From Betaproteobacteria bacterium (GTDB taxonomy: Bacteria > Pseudomonadota > Gammaproteobacteria > Burkholderiales > SG8-39): a stretch of 64,000 bases of DNA. Made by a program: the position numbers and the translations under genes. Under the pieces are notes generated by a model. It did no database searches, was not told the origin of the DNA, and worked only from the letters and a program-made list of their open reading frames with translations. Within the stretch, counting starts at the first letter, position 1. Each line of letters opens with the position of its first letter. The stretch is from positions 1-64,000 of the forward strand of contig JACQTO010000139.1 in the NCBI GenBank assembly GCA_016210745.1, read 5' to 3'. Positions 25,929 through 33,958 of the stretch are shown here, piece after piece.

Positions 25929-26399
25929 ATGCAAGTGCAAAAGTACATGAGTGCCCCGGCGCTTACCGTGAGAGCGGACTCCGACTATCGGTCAGGGTTC
26001 GACCTGATGCGCCAGAAGAACTTGCATCACCTTCCCGTCGTGGACGGGAAGGGGCGGCTGGTAGGCATCGTTGCGCAGCGCGACATGCTGCTCGCCGCGA
26101 TGCACTATCAAAACGCGCCTATCGAGATGGCTGAGGTGATGCACCAGCCGGTGATATCGACGAAACCCGACTTGCCGATCGTAGAGGCCGCGCGCTTGAT
26201 GTTGCGCCGTCAGATCGGCTGCCTTCCGGTGGTCGATGCGAAGCTCGCCGTGACCGGCATCATCACCGAAAGCGATCTGTTCGCCGTGTTCGTGCGCATG
26301 CTTTCCGCACGCAGCGCGCGGCCCGCGAAAAAGACCGCACCCAAGAAGGCGCAGAAAGGGGGCAAGAAAGCGGCGAAACGGCGCGCGACCCGGCGCTGA
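25929..26399 (+). CDS. Tandem CBS-domain protein with lysine-rich tail
   Basis: From ATG 25929 (MQVQKYMSAPALTV) the protein has 156 residues; the frame open upstream overlaps the GFA gene and is rejected. Two CBS motifs are present: LHHLPVVDGKGRLVGIVAQR and GCLPVVDAKLAVTGIITESD, which together form an adenylate-binding module. The last 25 or so residues are nearly all Lys, Arg and Ala (KKTAPKKAQKGGKKAAKRR), resembling the tails of histone H1-like bacterial proteins and suggesting nucleic-acid or membrane-surface binding. It is monocistronic; the convergent SDR gene ends 22 bp later. Confidence 0.9.
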   Translation: MQVQKYMSAPALTVRADSDYRSGFDLMRQKNLHHLPVVDGKGRLVGIVAQRDMLLAAMHYQNAPIEMAEVMHQPVISTKPDLPIVEAARLMLRRQIGCLPVVDAKLAVTGIITESDLFAVFVRMLSARSARPAKKTAPKKAQKGGKKAAKRRATRR

Positions 26400-26421
26400 A
26401 CTCGGGCCTACGTGGCGGAGC

Positions 26422-27228
26422 TCAGCCATTGGTCCTCCATCCCGCCGGTGCGCAAGCCGCAAGAGCCGCCTCGGCAGGTGTAAGCGATTCGTCCCAGTTC
26501 TTCGCTATAAACCGCCGCCCGGTCACGCCGTCGGATTGGTTCGAAGCGATCCAGACGGCCGGCGCTACCATCTTGACTGGCTGTACGAGCGCCGCGCGGT
26601 CGGGATAGCGCTTGAAATCAGAGATCATGCGCGTGTTGGCCGCACCGCCGGGGACCAGAACGTTGACAGTGACGCCTGTGCCCTCGAGGTCGCTCGCCAT
26701 GATGACTGAATGTGCTTCGGCAGCGGCCTTCGAGGGACCGTAGGGCGTAAATCCGCGAAGCAGCATGGTCGCCAAACTGGTGGTGACGTTGATGATCCGT
26801 CCCCAGCCTTGCGCGATCAGGTGCGGGACACAGGCCCGCGCCATCAGAAACTGTGACGTGGCATTGTTACCGAGCATATCGTGCCACTGGTCCGGCCTGA
26901 GTTTCCAGAAAGGCGTCGGGTCGGAGGAGTTGAACGTGTTGATCACCTGCATGCCCATGCCCGCGTTATTGATGAGCACGTGAAGGCCGCCGGCGGTCTC
27001 GAGCGCGTGCGCGACGACGCGCGCGCAATCGGCTTCTTCGGCGACATTCGCGTGGCAAGGGAGAAATTTCCCGCCGAGCGCTTTGGCTGTCCGGTCCAGT
27101 TCGACCTCGCCGGGAAGGTCGACGCCGACCACGGTCGCTCCGGCCGCGATCAACCCTCGGCTCATCGCTTGGCCAAGGCCGCGCGCGGCGCCGGTGACGA
27201 TGACTGTTTTCGAATCAAGTGCGCCCAT
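26422..27228 (-). CDS. Short-chain dehydrogenase/reductase (SDR)
   Basis: From the ATG at 27228, preceded by GAGGAG, the protein has 268 residues of classical SDR type. The cofactor motif is VTGAARGLGQAMSRG, the NNAG motif reads LINNAGMGMQ, and the catalytic set reads NVTTSLATMLLRGFTPYGPSKAA. There the usual active-site Ser lies in the TTS segment and Tyr/Lys in YGPSK. VPGGAANTRM follows. The long N-terminal extension in the open frame is not credible. It is divergent from an ABC uptake operon 230 bp away and may act on the imported compound. Confidence 0.92.
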   Translation of the reverse strand: MGALDSKTVIVTGAARGLGQAMSRGLIAAGATVVGVDLPGEVELDRTAKALGGKFLPCHANVAEEADCARVVAHALETAGGLHVLINNAGMGMQVINTFNSSDPTPFWKLRPDQWHDMLGNNATSQFLMARACVPHLIAQGWGRIINVTTSLATMLLRGFTPYGPSKAAAEAHSVIMASDLEGTGVTVNVLVPGGAANTRMISDFKRYPDRAALVQPVKMVAPAVWIASNQSDGVTGRRFIAKNWDESLTPAEAALAACAPAGWRTNG

Positions 27229-27458
27229 GGCTCCTCCTCGCGTTCGGTCTTGGTGGATCTGCTCCAACGACGGCAGCGTTTGCGGTATACCAACAATTGG
27301 ATTTGGAGTCCATCTGCCCGGCTTCATTGACTCCCCTGCCGCTTTCATTAGAATGTAATGGAACCGGGGCGAAGCCAAAACTATGTGCACCGGTCCGGAG
27401 CCAATACGGGGAGGAAGCGAAGAGTAGGGCGGTTTTCTTGGATGAGAGGAGGCAGGAA

Positions 27459-28448
27459 ATGAAAACTGCAGTGGGCAAACTGTTTTCCGTTCTCGGTTTG
27501 GCAGCCGCGCTGATCGGGTTGCCGCTTTCCACATCGGCGCAGGACAGATATCCGATCGCGACCTTTACCTTTCCCTCGGTCACCAACATCTACGCCGATA
27601 TCATCTTCGCCAAGGGATTCGACAAGGCGAACGGGCTTCGCGCCGAACCGGTCACTTACGGCACCGGCGCCGCTCTCTGGGCCGGGCTCGCCAGCGGGGA
27701 AATCGTCGTTCACAACATGAGCCCGTTCCTGCTGCAGAAGATGCGCTCGGATGGCATCGACATCGAGATGTTCGCCACATTCCTGGGCATGGGATGGACT
27801 ATCGTCACCACCAACCCGGCGATAAAGAACTTCGCCGACTTGAAAGGCAAATCGATCGCGGCGACGGTCGCGTTTTCGGCCTTCGACTATCTGCAGATCT
27901 ACTCCAAGAAGGTGGGAATCAACCTCAGGAAAGACATTTCCATCGTCGATGCCACCAACGTGTTGATGCTGGCGCAGCTCGAAGCGGGGCGCGTCGATGC
28001 GATCCTGGCCTACGAGCCGAACACCACCATGCTCTTGGCGAAGAACCCGAAGGCGAAAGTGGTCCTGTTCGGCGTCGACGCCTGGCAGGCTGTCGCCGGC
28101 GATTCGGGTTGGGACCTTGGCTTGGTGGTGCGGACCGACTTTCTGAAGAAGAACCCAGGGATTCTTCCGCGCATCTTCAAGATGTACCGCGACGCGGCGA
28201 CGTTCGCCACCAGCAATCCCGAGGAAGCGGACAAGATCGTGACCTCAGGCAAGCATTTCACCAAGGGCATCCCGCCCGGCACGATTGCCTCCGGGCTCAA
28301 GGCGAAACGCCTGATTCTGGAAGTAAACCCCACGTGGCAGCCGGCGACCAATGCGCAGATCTGGAAAATGCTGCAGGCCGGCCTCGATGGCGGTTACATT
28401 CCGGCACTGCCTGCAAAGCAAGCTGTCGTCAGCGTAGCCCCGAAATGA
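27459..28448 (+). CDS. ABC transporter substrate-binding protein (SsuA/TauA/NMT1-like)
   Basis: From ATG 27459 after GAGGAGGCAGG the protein has 329 residues and a cleavable signal peptide (LFSVLGLAAALIGLPLSTSA, then QD). The body resembles the NMT1/THI5-like and SsuA-like binding proteins: YADIIFAKGFDKANGL, GEIVVHNMSP, FADLKGKSIAAT, LEAGRVDAILAYEPNT. It should bind a small ligand in the periplasm for the permease and ATPase that follow. The ligand (sulfonate, nitrate, pyrimidine-like or aromatic acid) is not readable. A strong hairpin after the stop separates it from the permease gene. Confidence 0.9.
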   Translation: MKTAVGKLFSVLGLAAALIGLPLSTSAQDRYPIATFTFPSVTNIYADIIFAKGFDKANGLRAEPVTYGTGAALWAGLASGEIVVHNMSPFLLQKMRSDGIDIEMFATFLGMGWTIVTTNPAIKNFADLKGKSIAATVAFSAFDYLQIYSKKVGINLRKDISIVDATNVLMLAQLEAGRVDAILAYEPNTTMLLAKNPKAKVVLFGVDAWQAVAGDSGWDLGLVVRTDFLKKNPGILPRIFKMYRDAATFATSNPEEADKIVTSGKHFTKGIPPGTIASGLKAKRLILEVNPTWQPATNAQIWKMLQAGLDGGYIPALPAKQAVVSVAPK

Positions 28449-28463
28449 CTTGTACGCACCTCT

Positions 28464-28485
28464 GGGAGCCCGACGGTGGGCTCCC
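28464..28485 (+). promoter_or_regulatory. Intra-operon hairpin after the binding-protein gene
   Basis: GGGAGCCC (28464-28471), a 6-nt loop GACGGT and GGGCTCCC (28478-28485) form a perfect GC-rich 8-bp stem 16 bp after the stop codon. There is no T tract, so it is more likely an mRNA-protecting hairpin that keeps binding-protein message in excess over the permease than a full terminator. Confidence 0.6.
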
Positions 28486-28503
28486 GGAGGCGGCTGCGGC
28501 CGG

Positions 28504-29286
28504 GTGACTGACGTGGTTCAAGACCGGTTTTCACCTGGCAGGAAGCTATCGAAACTTCTTCCTCGGGAAACCGTTGCCGGCATCATCGCCATAGCGGCGC
28601 TGGCGCTTGCGTGGCACCTGGCATCGATCTACGGCCCGTCCTATGCCTTTCCCAGCTGGGGGCGTATCGCGCGCGCATTCATCGCCATACCGCTGTACGA
28701 CGTCGGTATCACGATCGCAAGGCTGGCGCTGACGATGCTGCTGTCGTTCGTGATCGGCATCATTTTTTCAACGCTGGTATTTGAGCGGCCCACCGTCGAG
28801 GCGCTGCTGCTGCCGCTCGTGAAGCTGCTGATGGCGGTGCCCGCAGTATGCTGGGTCATTTTCGCCATTCTCTGGTTCAAGGGCGTGGAGTTGAGGATCT
28901 TCTTCGTCATGTGCATCACCTGCACGCCGGTCTTCATCATCGACAGTCTGGACGCCATGAAAGGCGTGCCGCTCGACCTGCGCCAGATGGTCAGGTCGTT
29001 CCGGCCGGACCCGGTCCGCTATTACACCAAGCTCGTCTTTCCGTGCATCGTCCCCAACATTCTGACCAGCTGGAAAATCAATCTCACCCTCGCGGTTCGG
29101 GTCGTCACCATCGCCGAGCTGGTCGGCGCGGTGAGTGGAATCGGCCACGGACTGGTCATGGCCCAGGAGATGTTTTCCATCGCCGAGGTGTTTGCATGGA
29201 CCGTGGTGCTGGTCCTGATCCTTCTCGCGATGCAAGGACTGGTCAATGTCATCGAGCGCAGAACGCTGCACTGGAGGACCGCGTAG
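28504..29286 (+). CDS. ABC transporter permease (SsuC/TauC-like)
   Basis: A membrane protein of about 260 residues from the GTG at 28504 (a second GTG at 28513 is possible). It has six hydrophobic segments. The EAA loop that contacts the ATPase reads DAMKGVPLDLRQMVRSFRPD and continues into TKLVFPCIVPNILTSWKINL, typical of the BPD_transp_1 domain. No ribosome site stands out, so coupling through the operon is likely. It lies between the binding protein and the ATPase, making a complete uptake system. Confidence 0.9.
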   Translation: MTDVVQDRFSPGRKLSKLLPRETVAGIIAIAALALAWHLASIYGPSYAFPSWGRIARAFIAIPLYDVGITIARLALTMLLSFVIGIIFSTLVFERPTVEALLLPLVKLLMAVPAVCWVIFAILWFKGVELRIFFVMCITCTPVFIIDSLDAMKGVPLDLRQMVRSFRPDPVRYYTKLVFPCIVPNILTSWKINLTLAVRVVTIAELVGAVSGIGHGLVMAQEMFSIAEVFAWTVVLVLILLAMQGLVNVIERRTLHWRTA

Positions 29287-29295
29287 CGGACTGCC

Positions 29296-30105
29296 ATGGC
29301 CGGCGCCAAACCGATAATCTCCCTGGACGGGGTCACCGTGCGCTTTGCCGACCAGGTCGCCGTCAACAATCTCTCCCTTTCGGTGGGCGGCGAGGAAGTG
29401 GTCGCGCTCCTGGGCCAGACCGGCGCCGGGAAAAGCACCGTGCTCAATCTCATCCTCGGGCAGATCAAGGCGACCGCCGGCACGGTCGTCGTCAACGGCT
29501 GCGATCCGCACGCCAATTACTACGCCCTGCGCGGCAAAGTCGCGGTGAGTTTTCAGACCGATCGCCTGCTGCCCTGGAGGACCGCGCGCGAGAACGTCGA
29601 GCTCGGCCTGGAGATTCTCGGCAAGCCGGAGAAGACCAGAAGCGGCCTCGCCGCCGAGTGGCTCAATCGGCTAAAGCTCAGCGCGGCGCATCACGACAAA
29701 TATCCGCATCAGCTCTCAGGCGGCATGCGCCAGCGGGTGTCGCTCGCGCGCGCGCTGGTCGTCGACCCGGATCTGATCCTGCTCGACGAGAGCTTCAGCC
29801 AGCTCGACCACGTCACCTCGAAGGCGCTGCGCACGGACTTCCTTTCGCTGGTGAAGGGACTGCGCAAGACCTGTGTCCTGGTCACCCACCGGATCGACGA
29901 TGCGCTGGAGATGGCGGATCGGATCCTGGTGCTGGCGGTGCCGGGAGAAATAAAGCTCGAATTGGCATTGTCCGAGGCGGCGAGGAACGATCCGGCGTGG
30001 CTCGCCTCGGCGACGAAGCAGATTTCGGCGGTGATGACCGCGCACAGCGGCGAGGGCGCTCAGGAACCGGCCGACGCGCTTAATTCACGGATTGATTCCC
30101 GATGA
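29296..30105 (+). CDS. ABC transporter ATPase (SsuB/TauB-like)
   Basis: A 269-residue ABC ATPase. Walker A is GQTGAGKST, the Q-loop is SFQTDRLLPWRTARENV, the signature is LSGGMRQRVSLARAL, Walker B is DLILLDESFSQLD, and the switch histidine is in VLVTHRIDDALEMAD. The residue after the Walker B glutamate is Ser where the family usually has Pro (DEPF), a mild oddity. It follows the permease by 9 bp and energises the same uptake system. The C-terminal 40 residues beyond the fold are variable. Confidence 0.95.
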   Translation: MAGAKPIISLDGVTVRFADQVAVNNLSLSVGGEEVVALLGQTGAGKSTVLNLILGQIKATAGTVVVNGCDPHANYYALRGKVAVSFQTDRLLPWRTARENVELGLEILGKPEKTRSGLAAEWLNRLKLSAAHHDKYPHQLSGGMRQRVSLARALVVDPDLILLDESFSQLDHVTSKALRTDFLSLVKGLRKTCVLVTHRIDDALEMADRILVLAVPGEIKLELALSEAARNDPAWLASATKQISAVMTAHSGEGAQEPADALNSRIDSR

Positions 30106-30202
30106 CCAGGGAATCATCGCCCCGCTCGATGCGGACATAGCGCACGCTTCGCTGTTTGCCGAGTTCGTCGATAAGGTGACCAGAGCGCCCTGCTCAGTCG
30201 CT

Positions 30203-30604
30203 CTAAATCGTCACAAACGGGTTGACCACAGTCAGTTGACCGTCGAACGTGCGTCCGTGCTCCAAGTCTTCGGTGTAGAGGGTGTCGCAGCCGGAGAGCA
30301 ATGCAGCGGCAACGATCAGGGCATCCCAGTAGGAAATCTGCCCTTGGGCCTCCACTTCCATCGCCTTCTCGACCACTCGGGGTTCAAGCGCGACTACGTT
30401 GCAGCCGGCGATGAGTTCTCTCGCAAGTTTGTGCCGGCTCGGGACATCCATGCCGAGCTTGATTCGACAAACGTTCAGGAATTCGCTGATGACCTGGACA
30501 CTGACGGTCGGCTGGTTCTCAAGGATGCTCTCTGCGACCGCGACCTTGGTATCGTCCTGCCCAAACGCGTAGACGACGACGTTGGTGTCAGCGAAGGCCG
30601 GCAC
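30203..30604 (-). CDS. PIN-domain toxin (VapC-like)
   Basis: A 133-residue PIN-domain protein: FADTNVVVYAFGQDD with the first aspartate, VISEFLNVCRIK with the conserved glutamate, and ISYWDALIVAAALLSGCDTL with the third acidic position, then LYTEDLEHG. All acidic positions for a metal-dependent RNase are present. Its start overlaps the end of the upstream small gene by 17 bp, the usual antitoxin-toxin order. It sits convergent to the ABC ATPase gene. Confidence 0.9.
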   Translation of the reverse strand: MPAFADTNVVVYAFGQDDTKVAVAESILENQPTVSVQVISEFLNVCRIKLGMDVPSRHKLARELIAGCNVVALEPRVVEKAMEVEAQGQISYWDALIVAAALLSGCDTLYTEDLEHGRTFDGQLTVVNPFVTI

Positions 30605-30806
30605 GGTCGTAGAGCGTTTCTCTCTTGATCTTCACGCCGTCGTAACAGCCGCGATACTGGCGAAATACCGCAAGATCTACCTGTCGCTGTGCGGGAACAA
30701 CGGTCGCACGTCGTCCCCTGACGGACTCGGCAAATTTCAGTATCTTGCTCGCCTCGGGCTCGGGCAAGTCCTTTACCAGCTCGTAAATTTTATCGGCGAT
30801 TCCCAT
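30588..30806 (-). CDS. Small VapB-like antitoxin
   Basis: A 72-residue protein with an N-terminal helix-forming segment IYELVKDLPEPEASKILKF followed by EFAESVRG-like (AESVRGRRAT) and a charged C terminus. The DLPEPEASKILKF pattern is like that of DUF2281/VapB-type antitoxins. It overlaps the PIN toxin gene, which follows in the same direction. The antitoxin role is inferred from position and size; no classical AbrB or ribbon-helix-helix motif is obvious. Confidence 0.75.
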   Translation of the reverse strand: MGIADKIYELVKDLPEPEASKILKFAESVRGRRATVVPAQRQVDLAVFRQYRGCYDGVKIKRETLYDRAGLR

Positions 30807-30936
30807 AACAAAGTAGCTTCCGCTATGCGAACATTCTATTCTCTATTACCCGCGTTTGCTCGCAAGTGAGCAAGCACAAGGACGTGAAGCACTTCCATGC
30901 GGCGGTGCAGCGAAGAAGGCTCAGGCGGAGAGCGAC

Positions 30937-31731
30937 GTGACCTGGGTTTTCCTTGCATTGGTTTCGGGTCTCGGTGCCATTGCGGTCGGGCTGATCGGCT
31001 TTGGCAGCAGCCTGGTGATTCTCCCCACCCTGGCCGTCGTTTTTCCGACCATGTTCGCACCCGAGGTCGCGCTGCGCCTGGCGGCGGGAACCACGATGGC
31101 GACGATGACCGTCGGCGCGCTTTCGGCGGGTATCGCGCAGGCGCGCAGCGGACAGGTGGCGTGGCCGCTCCTTCGTCTGGCCGTCTTTCCCTACCTCGCC
31201 GGGGCGCTGTTGGGACCGTGGGGGGCGCGATTCCTGCCCGTGCAAGCCCTGCGTCTCTACATCGCGGCCATTTTGGTGCTGCTCGGCCTGTGGGCCTTGC
31301 GCCCGCGTGGCGGCGCCTCCGAGCACGGCCGGACTTGGCAGGCACACAGGACAGAGATCCGCGCCGTGCTCTTCGTGATCGGGATCGCAAGCAGTGCCGC
31401 CGGCACCGCCTCGGGAGTATTCGCCATTCCCTACTTGAGCCGTTTCGATCTGCCGCTTCGCACCGTGATCGGAACCTCGACCGTCAGCGCGGCGTTCTAT
31501 TCCGTGTTCGGCATGCTCGGCTACATCTCTTCGGGGTGGGAGGCGGAAGGACTCCCGCCATGGTCACTCGGCTTCGTTTATCTGCCCGCTTTTGCGCTCA
31601 TGAGCGCAGTCGGCGCGGCGTGCGCGCCGCTGGGCGTGCGCCTCGCGGGCCGGGTGAGCGAGGGCCTGCTGCGACGCCTAGTGGCTATCGTCCTGCTCAG
31701 CGCGGCCGTCGTCATCGCCCTGCGTGCATGA
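30937..31731 (+). CDS. TauE/SafE-family (TSUP) membrane permease
   Basis: A 264-residue membrane protein from the GTG at 30937 (GGAG upstream); the earlier part of the frame overlaps the VapB promoter. It has about eight hydrophobic segments with the two-repeat structure of TSUP carriers: GLIGFGSSLVILPTLAVVFP in the first half and ASSAAGTASGVFAIPYL with IGTSTVSAAFYSV in the second. Members export or import sulfite, sulfoacetate and other small organosulfur anions. It might be linked with the ABC operon upstream, but the VapBC genes lie between them on the other strand. Confidence 0.9.
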   Translation: MTWVFLALVSGLGAIAVGLIGFGSSLVILPTLAVVFPTMFAPEVALRLAAGTTMATMTVGALSAGIAQARSGQVAWPLLRLAVFPYLAGALLGPWGARFLPVQALRLYIAAILVLLGLWALRPRGGASEHGRTWQAHRTEIRAVLFVIGIASSAAGTASGVFAIPYLSRFDLPLRTVIGTSTVSAAFYSVFGMLGYISSGWEAEGLPPWSLGFVYLPAFALMSAVGAACAPLGVRLAGRVSEGLLRRLVAIVLLSAAVVIALRA

Positions 31732-31949
31732 AGAAGTCACTGAGCGGTTGAGGTCGGCGGGCGACCGCCCCTGGGCAAGCGGTTACCGGCCAGAAGCAGA
31801 ACTTCAGGTTGACCAAACGATACGACCGGTATTCGGCCAGTCCAGCCGTTGACTCCACGGTACGCCAAAGTCCCGAATGGACGCCGAACCGGACGCAGGC
31901 GTAAAAAAAGCCGTACGGCGGCGATGACGTTCACGCTACGGCAGAACCC

Positions 31950-32257
31950 GACCCCCTGCTGCCATTGATGGTTACGATGATCGACCGTCCGCTTTTGCCA
32001 AGAGAAGCGGTCATTCCCGCTGACCCAAATTCGAACGCTTGGTTCGAGCCCTAGTCGGGGAGCCGTCCCGGTACAAATCTGGGAACCACAGCAGTAGCAA
32101 CGTTGCCCCACTGCCCGCGTTCTGCGCCTACGTGGGATAGCTTCGCTTTGCAAACCCTTCTACGAATCGCCGCTCCTGCGCCATTCTGGCAAGCGGTTTC
32201 CGAAGGGAGTAGGATTGATCACACAGGGAGAATCAATGTATCCGTAGGCCCCCGTGT
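31950..32257 (+). repeat. Left copy of about 300-bp inverted repeat bounding an accessory island
   Basis: The stretch from about 31950 to 32257 is matched in inverted orientation by 35030-35345 at close to 88% by eye. Long shared blocks include TTGATGGTTACGATGATCGA, AGCCGTCCCGGTAC, TGGGAACCACAGCAG and AGGGAGTAGGATTGATCACA. The repeat holds no open frame of its own. Within it, GACCGTCCGCTT and AGAAGCGGTC form an imperfect hairpin. The bases between 31732 and 31950 are also non-coding, with repeat-like fragments (CGGCCAGAAGCAG). Confidence 0.85.
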
Positions 32258-32272
32258 TACTCAGACGGGGGC
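32248..32272. terminator. Hairpin at inner edge of the left inverted repeat
   Basis: GCCCCCGT (32248-32255), 9-nt loop, ACGGGGGC (32265-32272): a perfect 8-bp GC-rich stem. No T run follows on either strand. It lies where the left inverted repeat ends and the island genes begin; the right-hand repeat keeps only GGCCCCCGT without the partner arm. It may be a terminator or an end structure of the island. Confidence 0.4.
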
Positions 32273-32352
32273 GCACGCAAAAGGTTAGGCATTCTTTGGC
32301 GGCTCGGCACCAGCGATCAAGATGCGAACCAATTCATGATGCAGGCAAGGTG

Positions 32353-32871
32353 ATGGAACCGATATCCGAACATCAGTTCCTTTCGGTCGCAATCGAGGAA
32401 CATTGCGCCGCTTGCCTCGATGAGCGCCAATTTGCGGTCTCGCCCACGTACATGCATTACAGATTACGCGCGCAAGACATGATTCGAAGGAAAACGTTTC
32501 CCACTTGGCGGGTAAGTACCGATGGGACAAGTTTCATCGGGGCGTTCGAGGTGCCCAAGCAGCAGGCGCATTCGATCTCATTCGACGACCTATCGAAAGC
32601 AAGTCACCTGTTCGGCGCAATAGACTTCGATGCAACGCGAGACTATTTTCGTTCCAACAGGATTATTGCGTTTCATTGTTCATCTTGTGGAGTTCATGTT
32701 GTGAAGGATGGAAATCACCGCCTCCTTCAATGTGCAGTTCATATGCTAGATCCAGACCTTGAAGTCTATGAGGTAATCAGTGGGGATTGGCTAAGGTGTC
32801 AAGTGGACATGAAGAACTTCTGCGAGTGCATTTCGACCCATGCGCTGCAGTCGCGGCCAATCCTGATTTAA
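32353..32871 (+). CDS. Hypothetical protein with a ParB-like DGNHRL motif
   Basis: From ATG 32353 the protein has 172 residues and is not a family I recognise with confidence. It has cysteine pairs in HCAACLDE and FHCSSCGVHVV, then VKDGNHRLLQCAVHML. The DGNHRLLQ element resembles the DG(H/N)HR motif of ParB/Srx-fold proteins, where it binds nucleotide or phosphate. Codon and base composition are lower in GC than the rest of the window. It is the first of three such genes inside the inverted-repeat-bounded island. No signal peptide is seen. Confidence 0.6.
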   Translation: MEPISEHQFLSVAIEEHCAACLDERQFAVSPTYMHYRLRAQDMIRRKTFPTWRVSTDGTSFIGAFEVPKQQAHSISFDDLSKASHLFGAIDFDATRDYFRSNRIIAFHCSSCGVHVVKDGNHRLLQCAVHMLDPDLEVYEVISGDWLRCQVDMKNFCECISTHALQSRPILI

Positions 32872-32921
32872 TTTAGGTGCTTCTTATTTGCTAATCGCGG
32901 GCGTCTTGGGGGACCTTTGAT

Positions 32922-33449
32922 ATGACCCGACTATTGAGCATCTTTCTGCTTTCCGCCATTTACTCATTTGCTGCTCAGGCCGCCGATCCAGCGGTCGCAA
33001 AATTCGAAGGATTAATAAAGCGCGCCTCATTGCAATCTGCAGCCCTAGGGGAACCATATCAAGACAAGGCTGGGAAATGGAGAAAGACTACGATCCGGAT
33101 AACCGATGTACTTTACGACGTGAAGAAAACGGATTCGTTAGTGAGTCCGCTCGCGGGGCAAGTAGCATTTACGCTGACCACTGAGACCAGTGAATGGGCC
33201 GACACCAGGGAACTTGCCAAAACGGCAAAGCCTGACGCGAAATCGCTGCCTCACCGCTATCAGGTTCGATTGAGTTATGGTTGGCGGGATGGTGTTTGGA
33301 AGTTTTCGCGAGGTGATTCCGAATTTCGCCTAGTGCACCCCCTGTTCGCGGATGATCCGCCTCTGCGCCAGGAAATTTCCTTGGCGGCTTACGAGAAGGA
33401 ACCGAATGCCACGCTGTTTGCTGCTCTCCGCGGGTGGCTATACCCGTAA
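32922..33449 (+). CDS. Hypothetical exported protein
   Basis: A 175-residue protein with a clear signal peptide (LLSIFLLSAIYSFAAQA, then AD). The mature part is a charged alpha/beta sequence with WRKTTIRITDVLYDVKKTDS and YQVRLSYGWRDGVWKFSRGD; the strand-rich pattern suggests a small periplasmic beta domain. I do not recognise the family. It lies 50 bp after the DGNHRL protein in the same direction and shares its lower GC, so both probably entered together. A tandem GCGGGTGGCTATACCCGTAA region near the end may form a weak hairpin. Confidence 0.65.
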   Translation: MTRLLSIFLLSAIYSFAAQAADPAVAKFEGLIKRASLQSAALGEPYQDKAGKWRKTTIRITDVLYDVKKTDSLVSPLAGQVAFTLTTETSEWADTRELAKTAKPDAKSLPHRYQVRLSYGWRDGVWKFSRGDSEFRLVHPLFADDPPLRQEISLAAYEKEPNATLFAALRGWLYP

Positions 33450-33958
33450 AGGCCCCTTGTTTAGCATCGCGGGCATCGCGCGACCTGGCGCGACACCCTT
33501 AACGACCAAGAGTTCTCACTTTTGCCCGGCTTGGGGAGCCGAGCTGGGCTCGAACCGCTCGGTTTATTGGATTGATTGGACCTCTCGCCATTGTCCGGTT
33601 TTGCTGGGAAACCTGCGGGTCGGTGCCCTGATTTCCTAGCTTCTCGACCGTCTGGATGTGGCCGAGAGCACCCGTTGAGCACAGCGCCGCAAAGCAGACC
33701 TACGTCAATCCGCGCGTTTTTCCCATCGTCCGCTTTCAGCGAATATGGGGAATCGCCGCTCCCGGCCAGAAGCGGGCATAGACCGCGCGATTATCGTGCC
33801 TTACTGATCGTCTGGTCCTAGCGGATACCGGACATCCACCAACGTAGGTTCGAGCCCCGGTTAGCTCCGCAACCCGGGCAGAACTGAGAACCGCCGGTTC
33901 TTCAGGATGCCACTGATTCGACAGTCCTCATCAGGCGCGCGTCGGTTGCGGCCGGTTG
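33450..33958. other. Non-coding stretch within the island, containing repeat R1 copy 2
   Basis: No frame has coding character. From 33660 to 33782 the sequence repeats 8334-8458 in the same orientation (GGCCGAGAGCACCCGTTGAG...CGGCCAGAAGCGGGC). Short tRNA-T-arm-like strings such as GTAGGTTCGAGCCCCGG (about 33846) occur but do not extend to a tRNA fold. The rest shows nothing I can identify. Confidence 0.6.

Noticed and set aside
30106-30202. Possible sixth copy of the hairpin element (GCCGAGTTCGTCGATAAGGTGACC resembles the right flank)
   Set aside because: The match is short and weak, there is no palindrome and no left flank; chance similarity cannot be excluded.
32035-32075. tRNA T-arm-like string GGTTCGAGCCC in the left inverted repeat (and a similar one near 33850)
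   Set aside because: No acceptor stem, anticodon arm or D arm can be drawn around it; it is part of a repeat present in two diverged copies.
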